NCBI GenBank assembly: GCA_036677425.1
Contig: JARFVT010000013.1
Coordinates: 1,736,001-1,800,000, forward strand
Reading direction: 5' to 3'
Length of the DNA: 64,000 nucleotides
DNA from: JARFVT01 sp036677425
GTDB taxonomy: Bacteria; Pseudomonadota; Alphaproteobacteria; UBA8366; Aestuariispiraceae
Positions 44,586 through 54,275 of the stretch are shown here, piece after piece. The translations under genes and the position numbers were made by a program. Position 1 is the stretch's first letter; the number at the start of each line of letters is the position of its first letter. The notes below the pieces were generated by a model. It was not told where the DNA came from, did not search any database, and was given only the letters and a program-made list of their open reading frames with translations.

Positions 44586-47036
44586 ATGACAGATCTACCT
44601 AAATCAGCAAAAGCCATTATCATTGGTGGCGGTATCATTGGCTGCTCGGTCGCTTATCACCTAGCAAAACTTGGTTGGACAGATACAGTTTTATTGGAAC
44701 GCAAAAAATTGACATCTGGCACCACGTTTCATGCGGCTGGCCTTGTTGGACAATTGCGGTCTAGCGCAAATATTACCGAATTATTAGGCTATTCGGTTGA
44801 TCTTTATAATAGATTGGAAGAAGAAACTGGCCTTGGCACGGGTTGGAAAATGAATGGTGGATTACGGTTGGCTTGTAATGAAGCAAGATGGACAGAAGTT
44901 AAGCGTCAAGCAACAACGGCGCATTCATTCGGGCTGGATATGCAGCTTTTAACCCCACAAGAGGCACAAGATATATGGCCATTGATGGATATTGGTGATG
45001 TCATCGGCGCGGCTTTTTTACCAACAGACGGACAGGCAAACCCATCTGATATTACACAGGCATTAGCCAAAGGCGCGCGCATGAATGGTGCGACAATTAT
45101 CGAAGACACAAAGGTGCTTTCTATTGTTATAGATAAAGGCAAAATTAAAGGCGTGATAACCGATAAAGGTATGATCAAATGTGAAAAAATTATCTGTTGT
45201 GCAGGTCAATGGACAAGAGATTTTGCAAAAACAGCAGGCGTGAATGTACCGTTGATACCAGTAGAACATCAATATATGGTTACAGAACCTATCAAGGGTA
45301 TCACCTCTAATTTACCAACATTACGTGACCCGGATCGCTTGACATATTACAAAGAAGAAGTCGGCGGCTTGGTTATGGGCGGCTATGAACCTAATCCAAT
45401 AGCTTGGGCAACCAATGGTATTCCTAAGGGGTTCCACTACAGCTTACTTGATTCTAATTTTGATCATTTCGAACAATTGATGGAATTGTCGTTGGGCCGC
45501 GTACCAGCATTGGAAACTGCTGGTGTTAAGGATCTAGTTAACGGCCCTGAAAGCTTTACCCCGGATGGTAACTTCATCTTGGGTGAGGCTCCTGAGCTAG
45601 ATAATTTTTATGTTGGCGCAGGGTTTAACGCCTTCGGTATCGCCTCAGGCGGCGGAGCTGGCATGGTGCTGGCTGAGTGGGTTGCCAATGGCAAACCACC
45701 ATTTGATGTTTGGCCTGTTGATATTAGACGTTTTGGTAACAGGCATTTAGACGATAACTGGGTACGTACGCGTACATTAGAAGCCTATGGTAAGCATTAT
45801 ACCATTGCTTGGCCGCATGAAGAATATTCATCAGGACGACCGGGTAGAAAATCGCCATTGTATGACAAGTTAAAAAAACAAGGCGCTAGCTTTGGTGAAA
45901 AACTTGGGTGGGAGCGTCCGAATTGGTTTGCTGATATTTCAAAAGGTGAAGAAGCCAAAGATGTCTATAGTTTTGGCCGTCAAAACTGGTTCGATGCTGT
46001 TGGTCGTGAACATGCTGCGACTCGTGAAGCTGTAACTGTTTTTGACCAATCATCTTTTGCTAAATTTATGATGGTAGGGGAAGATGCTGAAGCAGCCCTT
46101 AATTGGATTTGTGCAAATGATGTCAGAGGTTCAGTTGGCTCCTTAATTTATACCCAGATGTTGAATGATCATGGCGGGATCGAGTGCGATCTTACCATGG
46201 CACGCATGGCCGAGAACGCATACTATATCGTCACTGGTACGGGCTATGCCACACATGATTTCAATTGGATCAGGAAGAATATTCCCAAAGGCATGAACGT
46301 GCATCTGATCGACATAACATCTTCTAAGTCTGTTTTATCCCTGATGGGTCCTAATGCCCGAAAAGTTCTGGAAAACCTAACAAGTGATGATATTAGCCAT
46401 GAAGGCTTTGCCTTTGGTAGCGCAAAAGAAATTGGTATTGCTGGTGCGCCAGTTATTGCGTTCCGACTAACCTATGTTGGTGAGCTAGGGTGGGAACTCC
46501 ACATTCCAACTGAATATGCTATAACTGTTTATGAAGCCCTAATGAGAGCTGGTGCAGACTTGGGTATTAAAAATGCAGGTTATCGCGCTATCGAATCCTG
46601 TCGTTTGGAAAAAGGCTATCGCGCATGGAGTTCGGATATTGGTCCTGATCATACACCGCTTGAAGCGGGGCTGGGTTTTGCAGTTAAGCTTAAAACAAAC
46701 ATTAGCTTTAAGGGCAGAGAGGCTTTAGTTGCTCAAAAAGAACAAGGAACAAAAAAGCGCATGGCTTGTTTCACCCTTGACGATCCAAATGTGACGCTAT
46801 TAGGCCGCGAAACCATTTACAGGAATGGTGAACGGGTTGGTTGGCTAACGAGCGCTGGTTTTGGCTATACTGTTAATAAACCTATTGGCTATGGCTATGT
46901 CAAAAACGAGGATGGAGTTGATATGGCATATTTGAAAGCTGGCAAATATGAGTTGGAAGTCGCAACAGTAAAAATAAAAGCCACTTTGCATGCAAGCGCT
47001 CTTTATGACCCAAAAATGAAAAAAGTTAAAATTTAA
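44586..47036 (+). CDS. FAD-dependent dimethylglycine/sarcosine dehydrogenase-like protein with GcvT domain
   Basis: An 816-residue flavoenzyme. N-terminal DAO domain: dinucleotide motif IIIGGGIIGCSVAYHLAKLG (about 11-30) and SGTTFHAAGLVGQLRSS, where the His is the usual covalent FAD-attachment site. An FAO_M linker follows, then a GcvT_N folate-binding domain (from about 470) with DQSSFAKFMMVG, VGELGWELHIP and RAIESCRLEKGYRAWSSDIG, and a GcvT C-terminal barrel. Demethylation of dimethylglycine or sarcosine with transfer of formaldehyde to tetrahydrofolate is the expected reaction. Full length and intact. Confidence 0.9.
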   Translation: MTDLPKSAKAIIIGGGIIGCSVAYHLAKLGWTDTVLLERKKLTSGTTFHAAGLVGQLRSSANITELLGYSVDLYNRLEEETGLGTGWKMNGGLRLACNEARWTEVKRQATTAHSFGLDMQLLTPQEAQDIWPLMDIGDVIGAAFLPTDGQANPSDITQALAKGARMNGATIIEDTKVLSIVIDKGKIKGVITDKGMIKCEKIICCAGQWTRDFAKTAGVNVPLIPVEHQYMVTEPIKGITSNLPTLRDPDRLTYYKEEVGGLVMGGYEPNPIAWATNGIPKGFHYSLLDSNFDHFEQLMELSLGRVPALETAGVKDLVNGPESFTPDGNFILGEAPELDNFYVGAGFNAFGIASGGGAGMVLAEWVANGKPPFDVWPVDIRRFGNRHLDDNWVRTRTLEAYGKHYTIAWPHEEYSSGRPGRKSPLYDKLKKQGASFGEKLGWERPNWFADISKGEEAKDVYSFGRQNWFDAVGREHAATREAVTVFDQSSFAKFMMVGEDAEAALNWICANDVRGSVGSLIYTQMLNDHGGIECDLTMARMAENAYYIVTGTGYATHDFNWIRKNIPKGMNVHLIDITSSKSVLSLMGPNARKVLENLTSDDISHEGFAFGSAKEIGIAGAPVIAFRLTYVGELGWELHIPTEYAITVYEALMRAGADLGIKNAGYRAIESCRLEKGYRAWSSDIGPDHTPLEAGLGFAVKLKTNISFKGREALVAQKEQGTKKRMACFTLDDPNVTLLGRETIYRNGERVGWLTSAGFGYTVNKPIGYGYVKNEDGVDMAYLKAGKYELEVATVKIKATLHASALYDPKMKKVKI

Positions 47037-47177
47037 CATGTCATAGAGTTCTGTAAAATAAACTCCCAAACTACAGGGGAGTCTGGATGCAAGTTGCTAA
47101 GGTTGCCAATAATAATGAACCTGTCACGGTTTAGTTCCGCTCTAATGAGATATATATTATCACAAAGTAGATAAATT

Positions 47178-47560
47178 ATGGGATCTAAACAAACACCAGA
47201 ATTCAAACAAGAAGTTGTGCATGTTGCACTGACCAGCGGATTAAGTCGTAAACAAGTTGCGTCCGACTTTGGCATTGGTTTTTCTACATTAGTCAGCCCA
47301 CATTAAAGAAGGGCGCGATCAAGTTTTAATGTTTGATCCACCAAGTGATTTAATTGTGGAAAATGCCAGTCTTCGCAAATAAGTGCGCATACTTCGTGAG
47401 GAGCAAGGAAATATTAAAAAAAGCAGCGATCTTTTTCGCCAGAGAAAAGCGGTGAGGTTTAATTTTATCAATCATTATCAAGGGTCGCGCATCTTTGCAA
47501 AATGTTAGGCGTAACATCTCGCGATCTTCGGGCTTTTAATCGCCGTCCAATCAGCCTGCG
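47178..47560 (+). mobile_element. Degraded IS3-family OrfA (different IS)
   Basis: The frame starts MGSKQTPEFKQEVVHVALTS then GLSRKQVASDFGIGFSTLVS and stops. Further fragments in several frames (LREEQGN, then KAAIFFAREKR) follow the OrfA coiled-coil end (ILREERDILKKAAIFFA). It contains several stops and frameshifts. IS copy D begins at 47566, so one IS has landed beside or inside another. Confidence 0.65.
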
Positions 47561-47630
47561 GCAACTGACCTGCGCCCTTTAAATTAGTCCATTTATAAGT
47601 AGAGTCTTTCTCAACAGGAGGAAGATCAGA

Positions 47631-47897
47631 ATGAAACGTAGTAGATTTAACGAAGAACAGATTATTCGTATATTAAAAGAGCAGGAATCTGGCATTACCA
47701 CCGCAGATCTTTGCCGCAGACACGGAATTGCAGAAAGTACATTTTACAAGTGGAAGTCAAAATATGGCGGCATGGAAGTCAGTGATGCTAAACGATTAAA
47801 ATTGCTTGAAGATGAAAACCGCTGTTTAAAATCTTTGCTGGCGGATGCCCATTTGGATATTTCGATGTTGAAAGATGTGAATGCAAAAAAATGGTAA
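47631..47897 (+). CDS. IS3-family transposase OrfA (copy D)
   Basis: Same OrfA as the other copies except one residue (DENRCLKSLL for DENRRLKSLL). HTH plus leucine-zipper coil, AGGAGG ribosome site, ends in the A7 slippery site. Confidence 0.95.
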   Translation: MKRSRFNEEQIIRILKEQESGITTADLCRRHGIAESTFYKWKSKYGGMEVSDAKRLKLLEDENRCLKSLLADAHLDISMLKDVNAKKW

Positions 47898-48796
47898 CGC
47901 CCGCTGGCAAGCGAGATGCGCTCACTCACCTTCGAACAAATTTTATGGTGAGTGAGCGGCGGGCGTGTTTAATGCTTAACGTGGAACGATCTTTAATCCG
48001 GTACCAATCCGTACGACCCAATGATGCGGTATTACGCAGCAGATTACGCGAATTATCGCATTTACGTAAACGCTTTGGCTATCGCCGTCTGCATATTTTA
48101 TTGGCACGTGAGGGTTATCACCTTAACCATAAGAAGCTTCGGCGTTTGTATAAAGAAGAAGGTTTGGCAGTTCGCAAACGGAATGGTCGCAAGCGTGCTA
48201 TTGGCACAAGATCACCGATTGCAGTGCCTTCTAAGGTCAACAAACGCTGGTCGCTTGATTTTGTCAGTGATAGTTTTATGGATGGCAGGCGTTTTAGAAT
48301 GTTATGTGTTGTTGATGATAGCAGCCGAGAATGTTTGGCACTGGTGGCTGATACATCGATCGGTGGTCATCGTTTGTCCCGTGAGTTAGATAACATAATA
48401 GCAATACGTGGCAAGCCAGATACAATAGTCAGCGATAACGGCACGGAAATGACATCAAATGCCCTACTAAAATGGCAAGGCGACATGGGCATCAATTGGC
48501 ATTACATCGCACCAGGCAAGCCGATGCAAAACGGGTTTGTGGAAAGCTTCAATGGTAAATTACGTGATGAATGTTTAAATGAAACACTGTTTGAAGACCT
48601 TCATCATGTTCGTAAGATATTAGCAGATTGGCGCGATGATTATAATCATGTAAGGCCGCACTCAGCCTTGGATGGGCAAAGCCCAATACAAGCTTTGCAA
48701 AATAAAAACGACCAACCATTATGGGGGCATGCCCCCATAATGGTTGCAAATGATCAAATAATTGATAAAAACTTAACTAAAGGACTCTACGGCTAA
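47891..48796 (+). CDS. IS3-family transposase OrfB (copy D)
   Basis: An intact DDE transposase core; differs from the other copies by VPSKVNKRWSLDF (Asn-Lys in place of Asn-Glu). All three acidic catalytic motifs are present. Confidence 0.95.
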   Translation: MVTPAGKRDALTHLRTNFMVSERRACLMLNVERSLIRYQSVRPNDAVLRSRLRELSHLRKRFGYRRLHILLAREGYHLNHKKLRRLYKEEGLAVRKRNGRKRAIGTRSPIAVPSKVNKRWSLDFVSDSFMDGRRFRMLCVVDDSSRECLALVADTSIGGHRLSRELDNIIAIRGKPDTIVSDNGTEMTSNALLKWQGDMGINWHYIAPGKPMQNGFVESFNGKLRDECLNETLFEDLHHVRKILADWRDDYNHVRPHSALDGQSPIQALQNKNDQPLWGHAPIMVANDQIIDKNLTKGLYG

Positions 48797-48835
48797 CTGG
48801 TACAAAGTTGGGGCGCAGGTCAGTGAGATTATGAT

Positions 48836-50386
48836 ATGCGATATGTAATCGGTGTCGCTGTCGGCACAAGAAGCGCGAGAGCAGGTTTATTTGACGAGAC
48901 CGGTCATATGCTTGCAACTGCAAGTAAGCCCATCACCCTGAAGCAACCTAAGCTGGAGTGGGCAGAACAAAGTTCAGATGAAATTTGGCAATCTATCTGC
49001 TACTCAGTAAGTGAATGCATAGCTATATCAGGTATTAAAGCTAAAAAAATTAGTGGTATTTCATACAGCGCTACTTGTTCACTTGTTCTGTTGGATAAGA
49101 AAAATAAAGTGCTCGTTCTTTCTGATGGAAAAGAAAACTGGAATGTAATTGTCTGGATGGATCACAGAGCAGCGTGTGAGGCGGAAGAAATAACAAAATC
49201 AGGAAGTAGTATTCTTAATAATTTAGGTGGAACTATGTCACCTGAAATGGAAATTCCAAAACTGATGTGGCTTAAACGTAATCGGCCTGAATTATGGGAA
49301 CAGCTTGGATATGCTGGTGATCTTGCCGATTTTCTAGTTTATCATTCTTGTGGTTCACTCAAAAGATCTGATTGCACTTTAGGTTGTAAATGGACTTATA
49401 ATGCTGATGAAGATGGTTGGAATAAAGACTTTCTGCATCAAATAGGCCTGGATGATCTGCTGAAAAAAGCTCAGCTTCCAGATAGAGCAGTACCCGTTGG
49501 TACATTCATGGGGAAATTAACCAAACAAGCCGCTAGCGAACTAGGGCTTACAACAAATTGTAGCGTTGCATCAGGCTTAATTGACGCTCATGCTGGTGCT
49601 TTAGGAACTCTTGGTTTATTTGTCGATGACCAATTAGAACGGCGTATGGCACTTATCGCAGGAACCTCCAACTGCCATATTTCATTAAGCCCAAAAAAAA
49701 TATTAATTCCTGGTATATGGGGTCCATATTCTGGGGCCGTTATCAATGGAATGTGGTGTAGCGAAGGCGGTCAAAGTGCAACGGGAGCCTTGCTGGATCA
49801 TATAGTTGCATTATTTGCTAAAGACAGATCAAGTAAAAATTATCATACTGATATTGCGTTACAATTAATGGCAATTGAAGATGAAAACCCTGAATTTGCA
49901 GCTGAAATTTACGTTATTCCAGATTTTATTGGTAATAGAACACCATTTGCAAACCCTAAACTTAGAGGTCATATTTCTGGATTAACGATAGAAGATCCCG
50001 AAATATCATTTTTAAAGATATATTGGGCTGCGGCTGCTAGTATTGCCTATGGCACTAGATTATTAATAGATAGAATGAACCAATATGGATATAAAATTGA
50101 TACAATTCATCTAAGTGGTGGCCATACTAAATCCCCTCTTTTAATCAATTTATATGCCGATGCTACAGGATGTGATGTTTTCGTTTCAAATGCAGAAGAA
50201 CCAGTTTTACTTGGTGCAGCGATAGCTGCACTTGCACAATTTGAAGATAAAAATTATGTCGCAATGGTTACTAAAAAAATGAATAAAAATGGTAAGCTTT
50301 ATTTACCAAGAGAAACGCACCGCCGCATTCATAATGAACGCTATAAAGAATTTAACAAACACTATAAGCGATATGAGATTTTATGA
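48836..50386 (+). CDS. FGGY-family carbohydrate kinase with altered phosphate motif
   Basis: A ribulokinase-like sugar kinase of 516 residues. The N-terminal phosphate-1 loop reads YVIGVAVGTRSARAGLFD, where the family has GVDVGTGSARAGLFD: the conserved Asp is Ala and a Gly is Arg. Catalytic Asp in SGLIDAHAGALGTLG and the C-terminal adenosine loop LSGGHTKSPLLINLYADATG are retained. The IS right end lies 13 bp upstream and has removed the native ribosome site and promoter. Loss of the metal-binding Asp suggests weak or no kinase activity, so this may be an early pseudogene. Stop TGA. Confidence 0.8.
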   Translation: MRYVIGVAVGTRSARAGLFDETGHMLATASKPITLKQPKLEWAEQSSDEIWQSICYSVSECIAISGIKAKKISGISYSATCSLVLLDKKNKVLVLSDGKENWNVIVWMDHRAACEAEEITKSGSSILNNLGGTMSPEMEIPKLMWLKRNRPELWEQLGYAGDLADFLVYHSCGSLKRSDCTLGCKWTYNADEDGWNKDFLHQIGLDDLLKKAQLPDRAVPVGTFMGKLTKQAASELGLTTNCSVASGLIDAHAGALGTLGLFVDDQLERRMALIAGTSNCHISLSPKKILIPGIWGPYSGAVINGMWCSEGGQSATGALLDHIVALFAKDRSSKNYHTDIALQLMAIEDENPEFAAEIYVIPDFIGNRTPFANPKLRGHISGLTIEDPEISFLKIYWAAAASIAYGTRLLIDRMNQYGYKIDTIHLSGGHTKSPLLINLYADATGCDVFVSNAEEPVLLGAAIAALAQFEDKNYVAMVTKKMNKNGKLYLPRETHRRIHNERYKEFNKHYKRYEIL

Positions 50387-50546
50387 TATAGATATATAAT
50401 GAATTTGATGCTAGATTTTTAGTATAAAACGGCATAATAATGAAACGCAATATTTGGGTTTTTGTTCACTGATCCATCATGCAGGATGTTGGCATTAACG
50501 CCTAAATTATCGGCGGTGTGGGAAGGGATGATCCGTTTGAAAAGAC

Positions 50547-50617
50547 AATTTAACAGAGTTTTATCTGAATTAAGATGTATATTTTGTAACATTTCATTTT
50601 GACATGTGGTTTGCCTC
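50547..50617. repeat. 71-bp dispersed repeat, copy 2
   Basis: The partner of 42885-42955 (three mismatches). On the complement strand the shared frame continues as LLNCLFKRIIPSHTADNLGV and on to a TAA, a different continuation from copy 1. Probably mobile-element debris in the 50387-50869 gap. Confidence 0.75.
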
Positions 50618-50756
50618 CTTAAGACTAAGGTTTATTGTAACTTACTTGTCTTAAAATAGGGTAGCCACATCATAAAGCCTTGGTAATACCCCCATTTATA
50701 AGGGCGTTATAAGTAGGGCTCTATTGTTTAATTAACTATGGGCATGCTAAATAATT

Positions 50757-50818
50757 AATTTTTATATCGGCGTAATTCCGCCTATTGCCATGTTAAGTCT
50801 TTCATTATTATAATACAC
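50757..50818 (-). mobile_element. Integrase-core C-terminal fragment of another IS
   Basis: The complement strand reads VYYNNERLNMAIGGITPI and a stop, matching the C-terminal YNxxRxHxALGxxTP pattern of rve-type transposases of IS3/IS481 elements. Nothing else of the element is recognisable. Confidence 0.5.
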
Positions 50819-50869
50819 AAGCATTTAGTAGCATCATTCTATGTTTGTTCAATATTTTCAAAAATATAT

Positions 50870-52048
50870 TTATACAGCAGCCTTTAATGCTTCGGAAAAT
50901 TCTTCTTTTATCAATTCAAATTTTTCAATACCAGCAGAAACACGGATAAGATTATCTTCTATTCCCATTGCAACTCTCTCCTGTTTAGGGAATTTTCGAT
51001 GCGATGATACAGAAGGCATGATAACCGTTGTTGCAACATCACCCAAAGTTGGACAATAGGGGATATTCTTTGCTGTCCTTAGGAAAGAATTTGCTTGATC
51101 ACGCCCGCCATCAAGAACAAAGCTGACCATCGATCCAAACCCATTTTTTAATATTTTATTTGCCATTTCAAAATCAGGATGATTTTCAAGATTTGGATAG
51201 ATCACCTTTGTAACATTTGGTTGTTCTTGTAAAAAACCCGCCAATTGCGATGCATTATTTTGCGATTGTTGGTAACGTAAATCAAATGTATGCAGACCGC
51301 GTTCTGCCATCCAGCAATTATAGGGGCTAGAATTAAGCCCGAATGTGGCTAGAGTATCTCCAATATGCACCATCAGCATCTCATCCTTAGCCCCAATATA
51401 GCCCAAATTAAGATCACTGTGGCCTGAAAGCATCTTAGTCACCGAATTCATAACCAAATCAGCACCTTGTTCCAAAGGCTTAAAACCGTTTGGCGTGGTG
51501 AAAGTATTATCAACCAGCAAAAGCGCGCCAACGCTTTTTACTTTTTTCACCAATTCTGCAAAATGAGTAACCCGCAGCATAGGGTTAGATACTATTTCTG
51601 CTAAAACTATTTTGGTATCAGACCCAATTGCCTCGTCAAATGTCGATGGATCTGATCCGTTAAAAAATGCAGTTTCAAAACCCAATCGTGGCATTTCCTG
51701 TTGCATCATGCGAAGCGAACGGCCGTATAGCTGTGAGGCAGCGGCAATTTTTCCACCTTTATTCATAACCGATAATAAAACAGCGGTTATGGCGCTCATG
51801 CCTGATGCGGTCATAAGGCCACATGATGCGCCCTCCATCCAAGAAATTTTATCGGCAAGAACTTCGGCATTTGGATGCCCATCACGGGCATAATCAAAAC
51901 CGTTAATTTCACCTTCATGCAGCGATTGCAACTCGTCCGCATCTTTATAATGATGCACAACAGTAGGAGATAAGGGAGTAACAACGGGAACACCAATATT
52001 TTCAGGCCAAATACCGCGCCGTACAACAGATTTTTTACTTTTTTTCAT
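50870..52048 (-). CDS. Cys/Met-metabolism PLP enzyme (cystathionine gamma-synthase/lyase family)
   Basis: A 392-residue fold-type I PLP enzyme. Start MKKSKKSVVRRGIWPENIGV is preferred over a longer frame. It has YARDGHPNAEVLADKISWME, the substrate and PLP region GLMTASGMSAI, DNTFTTPNGFKPLEQGADLV, the PLP lysine in SVTKMLSGHSDLNLGYIGA (about residue 208) and VSAGIEKFELI. The exact reaction (cystathionine synthase or lyase, or methionine gamma-lyase) cannot be fixed from sequence. It is downstream of aapP by 78 bp on the same strand and may use amino acids brought in by that transporter. Confidence 0.85.
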   Translation of the reverse strand: MKKSKKSVVRRGIWPENIGVPVVTPLSPTVVHHYKDADELQSLHEGEINGFDYARDGHPNAEVLADKISWMEGASCGLMTASGMSAITAVLLSVMNKGGKIAAASQLYGRSLRMMQQEMPRLGFETAFFNGSDPSTFDEAIGSDTKIVLAEIVSNPMLRVTHFAELVKKVKSVGALLLVDNTFTTPNGFKPLEQGADLVMNSVTKMLSGHSDLNLGYIGAKDEMLMVHIGDTLATFGLNSSPYNCWMAERGLHTFDLRYQQSQNNASQLAGFLQEQPNVTKVIYPNLENHPDFEMANKILKNGFGSMVSFVLDGGRDQANSFLRTAKNIPYCPTLGDVATTVIMPSVSSHRKFPKQERVAMGIEDNLIRVSAGIEKFELIKEEFSEALKAAV

Positions 52049-52125
52049 TTTAAACTCTAACAGTTTTTGCCATTTTTGGCATTTTAAAATAATTATCACT
52101 TAGCCATAATAAAATCGAGGCTTAA

Positions 52126-52920
52126 TCATAATATTTGACTTAGGAATAATTTGGTTCGTTCATGCTGTGGGTTGTTAAAAAACGCATTAGGCTCGTTTTC
52201 TTCAACTATATCGCCTTCATCCATAAATATCACACGATCAGCAATGGTTTTGGCAAAACCCATCTCGTGAGTTACAACGATCATGGTCATACCAGTATCA
52301 GCAAGCTCAATCATAACATCAAGAACCTCTTTGATCATTTCAGGGTCAAGGGCTGAGGTTGGTTCATCAAATAGCATAATATTGGGTTTCATGCATAATG
52401 ACCTTGCAATAGCAACGCGCTGTTGTTGGCCACCCGATAATTGCCCAGGGTATTTGTCTGCTTGTTCAGGGATTTTTACCCGTTCAAGATATTGCATAGC
52501 GACCTTGGTCGCGTCAATTTTAGGCATTTTACGCACCCAAATAGGCCCCAATATCAAATTTTCTAAGATTGTCAGATGGGGAAACAGATTGAAACTTTGA
52601 AATACCAAACCAACCTCAGTACGAATATGATCAATGTTTTTTAAATTTTGATCCAAGGTTATACCATCAACAATGATGCTGCCTTCTTGATGTTTTTCAA
52701 GATGATTAATGCAGCGAATAAGCGTAGATTTACCTGAACCAGAAGGACCGCAAACAACTATACGCTCGCCCTTATATACTGTAAAATCTATATCTTTCAG
52801 GACATGAAAATCGCCATACCATTTATTGACCTTATCAAAATTAATGATAATTTCATTGGAAGCAGCAGATGCCAATTGTTGTCTATCATCTTGTGAAATT
52901 TGTGTGTTTTTATCCATCAT
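52126..52920 (-). CDS. aapP: General L-amino-acid ABC transporter ATPase
   Basis: A 264-residue PAAT-family ATPase. Walker A GPSGSGKSTLIRCINHLEKH, the Q-loop FQSFNLFPHLT, signature LSGGQQQRVAIARSL, Walker B NIMLFDEPTSALDPEM and the H-loop VTHEMGFAKTIADRVIFMD are all intact. It powers AapQM. The adjacent order aapJ-aapQ-aapM-aapP is the classic rhizobial arrangement. Confidence 0.94.
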   Translation of the reverse strand: MMDKNTQISQDDRQQLASAASNEIIINFDKVNKWYGDFHVLKDIDFTVYKGERIVVCGPSGSGKSTLIRCINHLEKHQEGSIIVDGITLDQNLKNIDHIRTEVGLVFQSFNLFPHLTILENLILGPIWVRKMPKIDATKVAMQYLERVKIPEQADKYPGQLSGGQQQRVAIARSLCMKPNIMLFDEPTSALDPEMIKEVLDVMIELADTGMTMIVVTHEMGFAKTIADRVIFMDEGDIVEENEPNAFFNNPQHERTKLFLSQIL

Positions 52921-52944
52921 ATTTTCTCCCTTGATTTTACCAGG

Positions 52945-54273
52945 TCAATTTTTGTGAGTAGTTGACAGTTTTTCTTCCATGTAACGGCTATATTTTGACA
53001 TAGCGAAACAAAGTAAAAAGAACAACATAGCCCCAAATAATAATGGTTCTTTGTGAAGCCCAAGCCATGGCGTATCCTTACTAATTGCGCGCAGCATGCT
53101 TAAAATATCGAACAACCCAATTATTGATACCAATGTTGTATCTTTAAGCAATCCAATTAAAATGCCTACAATATTTGGTATCATATGTTTCAAAGCTTGC
53201 GGCATGATAATAAAGCTCATAGTTCCCCAATATCCCAGCCCAATAGTATGCGCACCTTCAAATTGGCCTTGTGAAATGGCCTGTAGGCCGGCCCGCACTG
53301 TTTCAGCCATATAGCAGGCATTAAATAAACAAACCGCAATGATTACCTGAGTTAATTTATTTAAAATAAAACCTTCAGGCATAAATAATGGAAACATTGT
53401 TGTCGCCATAAATAACACGGTAATTAAAGGAACTGATCGGAATAATTCGATAAATGCAGTGCTTAAAATACGAATAACAGGCAGTTTGGAACGGCGACCA
53501 AGAGCCAGAAGAACCCCGCCAGGAAGTGATGACGCGATACCAATACCTGCAATAACCATCGTCAAGAATAACCCGCCCCATTTGACCCAAGAAACGCTCT
53601 CTACATCCCAGCTCATTTGCCATAAATATGCCAAGGCAAAAGCAAATCCCAAAATTGCAAATAAAATATTACGTTGGATCTTTGCTGCTAAACCAGTAAT
53701 GCCAAGTAATTTTAATAAAATTTCAGCAAGGGTTTTACCGCTGATCACACCAATGAGCGAATGCACGCTATTACCGATCAAACAAGTGATTGCCGCAGAT
53801 ATCATGATCTGCATGAATATGTCTTTACCGCCGCCTGCAAAAAGATAACCAGCCAAAAATGGGTAAAGGAATACCGTGGTTAGGCCAATGAAAACCTTTG
53901 CCTTAACACGCGGTAGCCAAAGAGGGATCATCCAGACAATTAATAGCAATAACCCAAGATCAATGCGCCATAATTCTTCGCGCGGATAACGACCGTAAAA
54001 AATATTATCCAGCCATGCAATAATACCAGCCCAACAAGCACCGCCAATGCTTATATCGAAACATTCGCGTCTTGTCTCGGCAATCCAGACGGCATCATAT
54101 ATGCCCCAACTCCATAAACCATTTAACGTTAGATAGATTACATAAATTGTGATTAAAGTAAGGACACTGTTAAATATGGAGCTGAATAGATTTTTATGCA
54201 TCCAGCCTAAAACAGATGTTTCAGATAATGGTGCCGCTCTGGCAGTTGTTTTTTTATGATTTACAACAGTCAT
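52945..54273 (-). CDS. aapM: General L-amino-acid ABC transporter permease AapM
   Basis: A 442-residue inner-membrane permease, larger than usual HisM-type permeases because of N-terminal extra helices (IFNSVLTLITIYVIYLTLNG, then a span near LLLLIVWMIPLWLP). The conserved C-terminal EAA loop reads QGQFEGAHTIGLGYWGTMSF then IIMPQALKHMIPNI. It is 2 bp upstream-adjacent to aapQ's end, so translation is coupled. Stop TGA. Confidence 0.93.
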   Translation of the reverse strand: MTVVNHKKTTARAAPLSETSVLGWMHKNLFSSIFNSVLTLITIYVIYLTLNGLWSWGIYDAVWIAETRRECFDISIGGACWAGIIAWLDNIFYGRYPREELWRIDLGLLLLIVWMIPLWLPRVKAKVFIGLTTVFLYPFLAGYLFAGGGKDIFMQIMISAAITCLIGNSVHSLIGVISGKTLAEILLKLLGITGLAAKIQRNILFAILGFAFALAYLWQMSWDVESVSWVKWGGLFLTMVIAGIGIASSLPGGVLLALGRRSKLPVIRILSTAFIELFRSVPLITVLFMATTMFPLFMPEGFILNKLTQVIIAVCLFNACYMAETVRAGLQAISQGQFEGAHTIGLGYWGTMSFIIMPQALKHMIPNIVGILIGLLKDTTLVSIIGLFDILSMLRAISKDTPWLGLHKEPLLFGAMLFFLLCFAMSKYSRYMEEKLSTTHKN

Positions 54274-54275
54274 AA

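Larger units (their letters stand above)
47566..48822 (+). mobile_element. IS407-group IS3-family element, full copy D (1257 bp)
   Basis: A complete element with perfect TGACCTGCGCCC ends. Left flank CAAC and right flank GTGA, no target duplication. It is in the same orientation as copy C (15 kb away). Its right end is 13 bp from the start of the FGGY kinase gene. Confidence 0.95.
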
